NCBI GenBank assembly: GCA_020152595.1
Contig: JAIGNY010001641.1
Coordinates: 879,001-943,000 of the forward strand
Reading direction: 5' to 3'
DNA from: Chiridota heheva
Taxonomy: Eukaryota > Echinodermata > Holothuroidea > Apodida > Chiridotidae
DNA length: 64,000 bases
This document shows, piece after piece, positions 1-10,614 of this stretch. The notes under the pieces are model-generated. The model was given only the letters and a program-made list of their open reading frames with translations, had not been told where the DNA came from and searched no databases. Every line of letters starts with the position of its first letter. Position 1 is the stretch's first letter. Made by a program: the position numbers and the translations under genes.

Positions 1-1535
1 TACAAATATGCTCAACTTGTACCAGTCTACCTTCCACAAATGCAGATGCTCAAGAACACTGATCAAGACACCTGGAAAGCTTTGAAATGTGGGGATTTCA
101 TACAGAATAAAACACGCATTCCATTCACAAATCTGTTCTTGAATCATGCATTGGAACAACTTATCAGAAAATTAAGGATTACATGAGGAATTACAGAAAA
201 TAAAGACGCACTCGATAGATTCTTTTTAATGATGGTAACTGCACCAACAGTGATGAACATCTAACAACCAAGGAGCATTACCAACTTAGTGGCTCAATAG
301 CAGTTCACATGTTTAACAATTCATTCATAATCAAGGATGGAATTATCAAACACTGTGGTGGAAACCCTGTCATGTGTAAGGCAATAAATAAAGCTTATCA
401 ACATGGCATCTAACATGGAGGTTTCAGAAACTGCGACGGAAGACATTCTTCCCAGAGACGACAAGGGTATTAAAACAAATTTGAAAAGTTTGTGTCTGAG
501 AGATTAGTTGTGTCTACAGCAGAGAAGTCAATTTAGGATCCAATAAAAAAATGAAGCTGAAGACATTCAGTACGTGTCAGAAGAAGACAAAATACAGTTG
601 GTAATAAACTGGTCAAGCTAAGAGAAGATCGACAACTATTGGCAAGATTTCTAGTAGTTCAGCAGTCGTGTCCTAGTATGAGAGTCACTGTGTGAGACAA
701 TTGGAATATCTAAATTTTTTGTTATCCCAAGGTCATTCTTTTCTTCAAATGGTCTTTTTATTTTTCAATCCCAACTGACAAGAGGGCCTTTGTCCATGCT
801 ATCAAAGAGTACAAAATGGAAGCGTTAAGTGGATCTGGAGGATACCTAGTCACATCTGATGCATCAAATAGAGTGGAGGGCCGAAACAATGTGTGCATTA
901 TCGATGCAATGGCGGTTCACCAAGCAATCAAGAATGGACCACTGATGGTAAATTGCTCCAATTCTGCACAAGCTTTTGTTCAAAGCATTCGTAAAATCAT
1001 GTCTCGGTATAAAGAAGGACGAGTTATTTTTGACAGATATAATAATAACTCCTTGAAAGCTCAGACACGTGGCAAATGTTGGTGTTGTCCCAGTCCAGTT
1101 TAAAATCAATGACTCAACTATCATTATCAAATTAGTACCCTTGAAAACCCTGCTGTCACACATTGAAACAAATTCTAAACTAACAGAATACTTGGCAGCT
1201 TGGGGAAAGTTCTACTTCATGAATATGCAGATAGCAACAAGAGCTTAGTTATGAAACCTCAAAGTAGTCCTACAATCCACATGTCTTTGATCCTAATATT
1301 GGTGAGTACTCATACAAAGAGGCAAACACCTTGATCCCAATGCATGTTCTTGATACATTCAAAACTGACTGAGACATTCGAAATATAGATGTATATTAGC
1401 CAGTTACAGATGTCTTCATATTCTTAATGGATTTGTGTTTAACTAACAGCATTCCAGGCGAGCTCCACTTCGTCACAGAAAAATTGAATAGGACAATTGA
1501 TATACACGCAAGATGTCCTGTCCATCGAAATTGAT
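1..1535 (+). pseudogene. Decayed copy of a multicopy invertebrate protein family, PIN/FEN-like motif pattern
   Basis: The plus strand keeps a diverged protein spread over all three frames with several stops. Blocks in order: YKYAQLVPVYLPQMQMLK (1-54), IPFTNLFLNHALEQ (about 118-160), ENKDALDRFFL, HYQLSGSIAVH, KFEKFVSERLVVST (about 477-520), KLREDRQLLARFLVVQQS (about 613-670), VCIIDAMAVHQ, RVIFDRYNNNSLKAQTRGK (1021-1077), LLSHIETNSKLTEYLA, EANTLIPMHVLDTF (about 1319-1363), PVTDVFIFLMD, and IPGELHFVTEK with IDIHARC up to 1531. I recognise this block order from large multicopy protein families in cnidarian, mollusc and deuterostome genomes; no function is established to my knowledge. The acidic motifs (IDAMA, IFDRY, EANT for the usual EADT, TDVF) are spaced like PIN/FEN-type nucleases, which is inference. 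The left end runs off the window. Confidence is high for a pseudogene and low for function. Confidence 0.7.
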
Positions 1536-1559
1536 GAAAACTGGCTTTCATTTTTTAAT

Positions 1560-2140
1560 TTGGTATATAAAAAAAGTAGAAATTCAAAACGATGGCTGAA
1601 GACATGGCTGAAAAAATCAGACCCATTTTTTGAAATCAGCACATCAAGATTAATCAAGTAGGCCCAAGCCAATCAGTTTTGTCACAACAATCTAGCTGAA
1701 ATTCTAGAAATAAAAAAATGGCAGCTGAAGACATCGCAGAAAAAAATGGCACCTAACTTTTTGAAAACAGCATACCAAAATTAATAAGTGAGCCAATAAA
1801 ATCCATTTTGGCACAAAAATCTAGCTGGAATTCAAGAAAAGAAAAAAAGAATTAAAATGGCTGCCATTTTAATTTTAAAATGGCGGCTGAAGACGTCGCA
1901 GAAAAAATTGCACCTAACTTTTTAAAAATCAGCATACTAAAATGAAAAAAGTTAAACCAATAAAATCCATTTTGGTTCAAAAATCTAGCTGTAATTCGAG
2001 ACAAAAAGAAACAAAATGGCCACCATTTTGAAATTCAAAATGGCATCTGAAGACATCGCAGAAAAAAATGGCACCTAACTTTTTTGAAATCAGCATACCA
2101 AAATTAATAAAGCCAATAAAACCCATTTAGGTAGGCACAA
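1560..2140. repeat. Tandem repeat, about 140-160 bp unit, four copies
   Basis: Four diverged units carry 'GCTGAAGACATCGCAGAAAA' followed by 'CCTAACTTTTTGAAATCAGC' and 'CCAATAAAATCCATTTTGG', near 1591, 1723, 1885 and 2044. Between units sit small palindromes such as AAAATGGC(T/C)GCCATTTT (1855-1885) and a similar one at 2015-2045. Confidence 0.8.
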
Positions 2141-2159
2141 ACATCCAGCCAGATTACAT

Positions 2160-3040
2160 ATCCTTCCCTACTATAAGGGATGTGGAGTACATTTCTTTTA
2201 AATGTTTTGAATGCCTGTGATATAATTTCTTATTAAGCAATATATCTTGAATGTATTCTCAGACCATTATTTCACAATTCTAAACAATGCAATTTGGGAT
2301 AAATATTTAGTTAGTTCTAGAGACGGTCTTGTATTAAATTCTAAAATCCAGAAAAACTCAGCACAGCCATCTCTCATGCCCCACCCTTGGCTTGTGATTG
2401 TCTAATTCCTTATTGAAAAATCTTACTATGAAAGAACCAACCAGCAAGTATATTTACTGAGGTAGAATACATAGGTGATAATATTACACTGAAGCAAATT
2501 ATGAAAGACTGAAGTAAAAGGCTCACAATTAATAAGTATGGTGGTCTTGTACTGCTATACCAGCATATACAGATAAATGGTTCTCTGGGACAATCTCAAA
2601 CCAGCTCAAGTAACAATACTTATTTCATATGGGTGGAGCTACACTGATATTGAACATCGGTAATCCGATGCTAAATATCAAATTCTTATTCATATTGCAT
2701 TTTCATTCATGTCAGAATATGGATGATAGCACATCTCGGTAAGGGACGACCAACAGGGATTTCCTCCCTCCCACCTCCCCCCTTTCACTGAATGTCTTTT
2801 ATCTCAGTTTTATACCAATCCTTTAGAAATTTTAAAGACTTATAATAAACATAAAGAATGATGTATTGCAGCATTATTTGAGAATTTTGACATTACAATA
2901 AAGGGCTGATGGTAATTTGGACCTGTTGCGCATAATTAAGATAAAAACCAACTAAAAGAATGAAAAGTCATACAAATGATAAAACCAAATTAAGCCAAAT
3001 CCTCATTTGATTGTGTCATGTGCTTTTCATTTAATATGTG
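2160..3040. other. Unannotated intronic AT-rich sequence
   Basis: Nothing recognisable. There is a short pyrimidine run (CCTCCCTCCCACCTCCCCCC) near 2763-2783. Confidence 0.5.
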
Positions 3041-3043
3041 CTT

Positions 3044-3644
3044 TTAACCCTTTAAAAACCAGTCGCCCATGTCATGACTAATTTGGGTGCCCCATCTTTG
3101 ACTCTGCCTCCAAAGCTTGTTTAAAAAAAAGCGCCGGTCCTTTAAGGGTTAACAAACCCGTGGAGAGTGTGCCAACTCAAAAATCTATGCAGCATCATCC
3201 CGGTGGGCGGCCCACCAGCTCACGGAAGCGGAACGAGCCAGACTATGCTGCTCAGAAAGTAAGAGGACCCTTTAATAATCAGCCTGTGCTTAATCCTTTA
3301 AGGACCGGTCACCCATGTCACAACCGGTTTAGGTGCCTTATCTTTGACTCTGCCTCCTAAGCCTGTTTTCGAAAAAGCGCCGGTACTTTAGGGGTTATAA
3401 CGAACCTGCGAAAAGTGTGCGAACTCAAAAATATATGCAGCATATATGGACGGCCCACCAGCTCACAGAAGCGGAACAAGCCCAACTATGCTGCTCGGAA
3501 AGCAAGAGGACCCTTTAATAATCAGCCTGTGCTTAACCCTTTAAGAATCGGTCGCCCGTGTCACAGCCGATTTGGGTGCCCCAGCTTTTGACTCCGCTTC
3601 CCAAGCCTGTTTTCAAAAAAAAGCACCAGTCATTTAAGAATTAA
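3044..3644. repeat. Array of three 101-104-bp TTAA-flanked hairpin modules with 142-145-bp spacers
   Basis: Modules at 3048-3148, 3294-3394 and 3537-3640 each begin near CCCTTTAAGGACCGGTCGC, end near GCGCCGGTCCTTTAAGGG and abut TTAA, so each can fold into a hairpin. The spacers (3149-3293, 3395-3536) contain a second palindrome, GGTGGGCGGCCCACC in the first. The period is about 245 bp. The same composite recurs inverted at 32057-32409. TTAA sites and CCC/GGG termini suggest piggyBac-type non-autonomous elements. Confidence 0.85.
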
Positions 3645-3649
3645 TGCAT

Positions 3650-4700
3650 TTGAATGTACAGTTTCTGCATCAATTCCCAATAATCTTCAGGGTCAGGAAT
3701 GGAAGGCTGGGATTCAATGTGACAAGTTCTTAAAGGCCATCTATCGTGATAAAAATGATGGCGGCATACATTTTATTCCAAAACAATTATAATTGGCCTA
3801 TCATTGTAAGTGCACATTGTAACATTGCGTTTCGACCAATAAAAACACACGAATTGAAAACTATTTACTTTCACGTTAGAACGATAACTGCCCTTAAATG
3901 TTTTGAGACTTTAACAGAAATTTGAAACTTTATGGGGTTAGTTTACAATTTGTTTCAATTTTCCGTATTTAAACATAATGATCTTCAACAAACAAAAGTA
4001 CTTGAAGATACTTCACTGGATACGCTTGATCAAGTGTTCCTAAGCACTTCCTATTACACTATCCTGTGTATCAAATACTTTCCTTTTGAAATGTTACATT
4101 AAAATGTTATTCTCAAACTTGAGATTTATACTTTTATCCATTGTTACTTGCTTCAATGCTATTCTATGAAGAAAATGAATGTAATTCACCTCTACCAAAT
4201 ACTGTGAGTAGTCTTTAACACAAGCAACAAATTTAAGATTCTTTTTTTTTTTTTCAGAATTTGTAATTGTACAAACACACTAAGAATTTTCAATTTTGCT
4301 TCTTCTACAAAAGAATGCTGTAAAAGTGTACTTTACCCATGAAATAAAAACCTGCACATTACATATGCAATTAATCCTCAAGTATGCATCATTTACATGA
4401 CTGCGGCAACAGCGCTTTGGCAACACACTACCCAGATACTAATTAGAAACCACATCCATGGCAACTAGACTAACATAGTAACTCGTAACAAACGTGACCT
4501 GGAGCCACTGGCAACAGCATTTAAATAAGAGAAAGTGAGCTGAATTTGCCAGTCGATAAATGAACTAATGAACTATAAAAGTAGCATAGATCAAATTTAA
4601 CTAGACGTTTACGGCAAGGTATATAGAGTAATAAGCACGGTTTTCAACAATGCAGTGTTTGGTGACTGATGAGGAATGTACAAGCCTACACATACTGTAC
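3650..4700. other. Unannotated intronic sequence
   Basis: AT-rich, with a T14 run near 4240. No coding or repeat structure was recognised. Confidence 0.5.
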
Positions 4701-4703
4701 ATT

Positions 4704-5192
4704 GCAAGGGTCAAAATTTAAAATTTTCCCCACTGTTCCAAGAAACAGTACTTTCTTAAATAATACTGTTCCACATCAGATTTCACTGTTCCAACTTTTT
4801 TTGCCAATAACAGGACAAATTCCTTTCTTCAAAAGGGGCTTAATTTACAACTACTTTATTGTTTAATATGTGCAAATATTTACGTTGCTTAGGCCCTACT
4901 AGTATTTACTTGGTGTGGCATCCACTTGTGTAAAGTCATACACATGATGTGTATTCGTGATTAATTGTGCTGACAATTGCAGGCAAGGTGGGAAAAACTT
5001 TTTCTTACTGGAAGAGATTATTTCTATGATAATCTTCTTTGACAACATTGAACATGTATTTTTTTTTAGCAGAAATCAAGTTATTGATCATTGATGCCAC
5101 ATGCTTGTGAAAAGAACACTGTTCCACTAGTTTGAAAAATCACTGTTCCTGGATTATAAGCACTGTTCCCGGAATGGGGAAATTCAACCCCT
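4704..5192. mobile_element. MITE, hAT-like ends, copy 1
   Basis: The left end CAAGGGTCAAAATTTAAA is the inverted match of the right end GGGAAATTCAACCCCTG. The interior repeats CACTGTTCC several times near both ends. A second copy of about the same length and orientation is at 18125-18624. A CAGGGGTC terminus is typical of hAT elements, but no clean 8-bp target duplication could be read. Confidence 0.75.
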
Positions 5193-5540
5193 GTCATTGA
5201 AACCAATACAGCGACTATTCCATTTCTTGTTAATAGGTTCCAGTAATATCACCTTTTGAACAAATCAATATATTTTCTGACAATATATCAAAATAATAGA
5301 AAGAAATATTGACAGAAAATGTTAAAATATGGATATGAAACCCAAATTCAATATTAAACAAGGTTTTATTTCAAAAATCAATGAATAGCCCATAATGAAT
5401 TTCATCAAAAATGTACTACACTCACTTTTTTCCCTTTATATATATTCTAGACACCCCTACTTAACCCTCAATGACAATCATGTAAGTGGAAGAAATCTTA
5501 AAACTAAGGCATCAATAATGCCACTTGTATCTCTTTCTTG

Positions 5541-5604
5541 GCCTAATGAATGTAAGCCTGATGAATGTAAGCCTGATAAATGTAAGCCTGATGAATGTAA
5601 GCCT
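5541..5604. repeat. 15-bp tandem repeat, four units
   Basis: The unit GATGAATGTAAGCCT is repeated four times with one substitution. As 15 is a multiple of three, one plus-strand frame reads DECKP repeats, but that frame is short and has no other support as a gene. Confidence 0.9.
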
Positions 5605-5619
5605 ATGATTGCTTAATGT

Positions 5620-6250
5620 AATCACAGCCCTTGACAATCAGAACTTCACGCTCTGGCAAATGCAGATATGTTGTGGAGAATGCATTTAATCTTTACAATG
5701 ACCAACAAGCGTAACAAAAATATCTTTAACAAATAATCAATTACGTTTAAATTATTTCGAAAATTCTGGATTAAACATAGGATTTAAGGGGAATGGGGAA
5801 AATAAACAATGTTTAGGCCTACAATTGGGGGAAGGGGGGAAGATATACTAATGGAATTATTAATGGTTGGTTTAATAAGTGGGGGTAGCTGCTTTTATCA
5901 AATCTGGACCACATTTAATATCATATTCTGCACAAGTGGGTAGGCACATGTTTATGAACTTTCCGACATCATGTCAATGCCCCTCCCCCAGACAATTCTT
6001 TGTTTGTGTTTAACAGTGAAAGTATTGTGTGCCACCCCATAACAAAATGTGTATATATACCTATGCAAACTTCTGAAGCCAACAGTCGATTACAAGTGTT
6101 TATGAACTATCTGGCATCATGTCAATACCCATCCCCAAAAACCTGTCCATCCTCTTCGAACTTCCTAGGCTGATCAAAAATGTTCAGAGCAAATAAATGA
6201 ACAGTTCTTATGTGTGCTCCAGATTGAATAAAATGCATATAAAAATGAAA
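5620..6250. other. Unannotated intronic sequence
   Basis: A weak duplication of a phrase near 5955 and 6102 ('TTATGAACT(T/A)TC' followed by 'GCATCATGTCAATACCC'-like bases) suggests an old tandem copy. Nothing else was recognised. Confidence 0.4.
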
Positions 6251-6470
6251 GGGCTCGAAATTAGCATTGCTGGCTTTCTCACCTCATATCTCACTACCCC
6301 AATTCAACTTTCCACAAGCCCATTTCTTCACGTCTCACATAAACATACATGAGTACTATAATGATTCTGATTATAGCACTAGCTTGATGGGATTGACTGA
6401 TTGAAATTGTGCTAGCCCATACGTAAAATCAACTAGACCCGGGCTAACAGGCTTATGCTAATTTCAAGCT
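6251..6470. mobile_element. Short MITE with GGCTCGAAATTAGCA ends
   Basis: GGGCTCGAAATTAGCA at the left is matched inverted by TGCTAATTTCAAGC at the right, about 220 bp apart. The interior has no coding potential. The target duplication was not resolved. Confidence 0.65.
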
Positions 6471-6479
6471 GACAATGAT

Positions 6480-7508
6480 CAATGCTGACAAATATGGAAC
6501 GAAATGAAAGAGGAACACATTAGTTCGTATTGACACACTGCTAAATCACGATAATCACCATAATTATTCCAGGCAAAGAGCAGCAACTGACAGCTTCTAA
6601 AATGCAATGTCAACAGATCTAAAAGGATTCTGATATGTTTAATCCGGAGCTCATTTTGACTTTGTACTTTGGTTAAGATTAGAGCAAAAATCATGGGACA
6701 CTCGGCTCCAGCATCCAAACAGAAAGCTCACGTGTTTTTGGTGACATGAGTTTTATTAACATGATGTTATCATGGGGACTACAGAGGTAGAATTCATTGC
6801 AGTTTGTTGGAAATTGTTCCCAGAGAGTATCACCTACAAAAAAGAATATTTATATAATTTAAAGCACTTGGGCCATTTCCTAAACTGGGAGCTATTATAC
6901 AGTAAGATATGTTAATTTAGGTTGATTCAGTGTATTCTGATTTCTATCTTTCAAATCTCCACACTTATCTGCTTGTAACACACAGTAGGTCCTACTGTAC
7001 TGTCTCCATGCTAGCTCTATCTACACCAGGCGACTGTCTGGGTAAACAGATTTGTATCTAATTACATAATGGCAGTCACAAACAATTTCGCCGTGGTGTT
7101 GTTAATGTGGGCAGGAAAAATCCTTGTCATGTTAAAAGATAATTACGTTGTGTAGTAATTTACTAATTATGTGATACCGGAATATTTAGATACACTACGT
7201 AATTCTGCCTTTTTGACAGGCGCATGCTTCCATAATTACAAAGCCATAAGCAATAACACAACAAGAAAATTCTCTGAATATTGAAGCAACAAAGCGTATC
7301 AAATATGAACCCTTGAATTCTTATGTGACCGCAGTAATCATTTTGTGGTCACTGTAATATTTTAAGACACACAGCTTCTGGTTAACAGGCCAAGTGTTGC
7401 AAAGGTTTTCCAGAAACAATTATGTTGAAGGAATTACTTCAATATACTCTTATGTGAATGCACCTTGTTGATATTTTACATTAAGTACAGAATGCCACAG
7501 TGTTCATA
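6480..7508. other. Unannotated intronic sequence
   Basis: No repeat or coding structure was recognised beyond local AT richness. Confidence 0.45.
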
Positions 7509-7512
7509 TTAA

Positions 7513-7930
7513 GGTGCGCGATTGCGTGATTCCCACACACATTACCAAATTCCCCCCAAATATATTTAAGGGAAGAAATTCCCACACAAAAAAAAATAAC
7601 AAAAAAAATGGCCGAACAAATGCCAAATTTAGCCTTTTTCAGCCAAATTTATATGGATGTGCATTTTCGTTGAATTAAGTAAACCATAAACGATCCATTT
7701 TTTTTATCGTTTATCGAGTACACAATCGCCGAAAATGCACTCACATGCCAAAAATTCATGCAAATCTGGTTTGATTCCTACAATAAACACAACGTAACCA
7801 TCGTGATTTCCAGACTTGAAAATAAGTAATGTCGCAAATCTTGAGTAGGTTGCTATATATTAAGTGTTCAAATTACCTGTAAGGCTAAAAAAAAGTTGTC
7901 AAAAAAATTGATCCATGGTTTTAACGCACC
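7513..7930. mobile_element. TTAA-flanked foldback MITE, GGTGCG ends
   Basis: TTAA (7509-7512) then GGTGCGCGATTGCG on the left; AACGCACC then TTAA (7931-7934) on the right. Internal inverted pairs GTGCATTTTCG / CGAAAATGCAC and AAACGAT / ATCGTTT around 7660-7745 make much of the 418-bp element foldable. Confidence 0.75.
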
Positions 7931-7934
7931 TTAA

Positions 7935-9290
7935 AGCATGTAAAAATTAAATATTAGCAAGTAAATTGCTGTGTCTTGCAAGCATTTTGATGTTTTTAAC
8001 ACATATTGCCATGCCCTACAAGTTCAAAAGTGCGCCACTAGCTTGCAGCTAGCATATTGTATAAAAAGTATTCCAACTCAGTGTCATTCCCAACTGTACT
8101 GTATCTTATGCAACACTCTTGGTTAAATGGTGCTGATGCTTACGAACCACAATGAAATCTCAGCAACTTTGAAACATTTTTGCTTGTTTATTCCACAATC
8201 TTTTTTTCTTTTTTGCACAATTTATTTGACTCATCAGGTAATCTCTGCATTTATTCGTGGTGAAAATAACAAGAATGCTTTTTTGTCCATGTATTTCTGG
8301 GTCCATTTGACAGCTTGTAAAACGGGTGTTAACCTAATTCAGATTTAACCCTGTATTGTTAATCGGGCCCAAGCCTACAAGTAGGTCTAAATTCGGCAAA
8401 TCAAAGTGGAAGATTTGTGCGAATTTAACTCTCGCATTAAAAAGGATTAAATCCTTATTGATCGTTCGTTAAGTTCGAATTGTAAGATCATTGATTGAAA
8501 ATTTTGTCTGTGGTGTGAATGAATATTGATTTTGAATGCAAAGTATTGTTCGAAAACTGATAGGGGCACTGTCTGGGTGATTTTTCCGTGTAGACGATGT
8601 AGTAATTTTAAAAATGGTAAATGATGTTTTTGATTATGTACACGATAATCTGTAAACAGTCACATCCCTACAATTTTGTTCTTTGTTTTGTTGGTAATTT
8701 TTGCCTTATTTTGGTATTTTTAACCTTTTCTGTTATTTTTGGCCTTTATTGGGGTTTTTTTCTCAAAGAAAATCCCCTCCCCTCTCCCCCCTCCAGATTT
8801 TAAACTCTACTGGTATGCCATATTTGGCGCATCCACTGAACTTCAGATCATTCAAAAATTCTAAAGACAGCTAGGGCTTTGTATTATCCTCTGGAGTTGT
8901 TTTTTATGCACTTCCTATTTGTGTATAGTATTTCACTTAAAGCAGTCAAAATAAATGGGGCAAAAGTGATTCGTCCTAAAAACAGTCTAATAATCATGGC
9001 TAATACAACTGTTTGTGTCCAAATATTTTGAATACTTTTAAGGATTTTAAATCTCAAGAGCTACAAGAGAGACGCTTGAGGATCTCTAAAGAATATTGGA
9101 AAATTATATCATTTTACAGTTATCTTCTACGGAAATATCAAATGTTTCGTACTTTGTAAGGAAACTAAGGAAATTCTAACCTTTCATAAGGATATCTTCA
9201 GAAACTTATAACTTTTTCTGACGGACTCTGAAGAAGCTTTAACATTTTTTAAGAAATTCTCAAAACTGTAAAATTTCTGAGAAAATCTCA
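7935..9290. other. Unannotated intronic sequence
   Basis: AT-rich. A pyrimidine run near 8775-8800 and a stretch of loosely repeated TCTGAGAAA/CTCAGAAA words at about 9190-9300 are the only structure seen. Confidence 0.4.
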
Positions 9291-9299
9291 GAAAAAAAC

Positions 9300-9385
9300 T
9301 GTGCACAGCCGGACGATCGGACGGATGAAATCGCCAACCAAGTACACCTAGAGCAATTGAGCTGTTATCACTGAGCTAGACAGTT
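9300..9385 (-). repeat. Possible tRNA-derived SINE remnant
   Basis: On the minus strand, CTAGCTCAGTGATAACAGC resembles an RNA polymerase III A box. The B box is poorly preserved. A GGACGATCGGACGG phrase flanks it. Weak call from one motif. Confidence 0.25.
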
Positions 9386-10032
9386 ACTAAACGACGAAAA
9401 TTAATGAACTCTCTATTGCTTCTAGTAGCTCGCTGTAACTTGCTTCTATGGGCTATCTTCCAAACTTATAGTGAGCGTATAGCTTGGTGTATGGTCCCAT
9501 ACTTTTCCGGAGAGGCAGGACAGGAACAGGGAGGGTGTGTTTTGCCTGAATACATTTTTCTCAATGTAACAAAACTTGACCGATTAATTTGGTACAAAAA
9601 TTAGCACAGGCAAATAATGCTGGTATTCATATTTTTTTAACTTTTCTCGCTTTTTATGGTTTACATACAGTAGTCTTAATTTTCACTGTATTTTGCCCGA
9701 ATGTATCCATATATATTGTCATGGACAGGATTTGCCTACAGAAATTGGGGTACAAAGTCAAAAGTGTGTGTGTGAGAGGGGAGGGGGGGGAGGGGAATCT
9801 CGCTAAGATGCAAAAATTACCATTTAAAAGATACAAATTTGGGGAAAAAGTGGGGGAAAGTGCCCCCTTTGCCTCCCTATGCTTATTTTATATTTTGGCA
9901 TCATTGTCAGGTGCAGGAAATAGTGCCTGGAATGCTTATGAAAATCATGGTTAGGCCAATCACCATTAAACTCTAATCTTGATCAATAAGAGTCACATAT
10001 TATCTGATGCCATAGGAAGCACCGGAACTTAC

Positions 10033-10608
10033 AAGATTAATTCAGTGGTCACACATGTCCATCTTATGAAAGAGGACTTCAACAGAAACAAAATGGTGAA
10101 GAAAGCATTCAAAAATCTATTTCCGTTAAGGAGATAATCAAGTTTAAAGCTCTGTCTTACCTGTGTAGAAATGACTGGTGTAGTAAGTCTACTATGGAAA
10201 GTTGGCATCTGCATCCTCACATTCTTAACAATTGATTATGTATTTCAAAGAAAGTTTATCTAATTGTTTACTATTTAAATTATTTTCCCTCGACCTTTCT
10301 TCAGGTGGTATATTATAAATACTGTTCCTAGATTCAGGTTTACTACTTTTTTGACATATCCCATGTGTTTAAGCAACAAAATCGCATGACAAAATATGAT
10401 AGAATACATCAAGACAGGGGAATCTGAGGCTATGACATCACAACTAGTTTGATTTCAGTCGTTTCTACACAAATTATACCAAACTTTTAATTTGAGATAT
10501 CTCCTTAATAGAATAAGATTTTTTAATGTTTTTTTTTGTCACTATTTTAATTCTATTGAAGTCCTCTTTCATATAAGATACAACTTGCTTGACACCTGAA
10601 CTAATCCT
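10033..10608. mobile_element. TTAA MITE family A, copy 2 (diverged left end)
   Basis: The right end CTGAACTAATCCT is followed by TTAA (10609-10612). The left end AAGATTAATTCAGTGGTC follows TTAC. The arms are long inverted repeats containing GAAAGAGGACTTC / GTCCTCTTTCATATAAGAT and CCGTTAAGGAGATA / GAGATATCTCCTTAATAGA. It matches the better copy at 49804-50367 along most of its length. Confidence 0.8.
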
Positions 10609-10614
10609 TTAAGT

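Noticed and set aside
5395..5616. Frame with CKPDE repeats as a small Cys-rich protein
   Set aside because: The repeat is a 15-bp minisatellite that happens to be a multiple of three; no signal peptide or other support.
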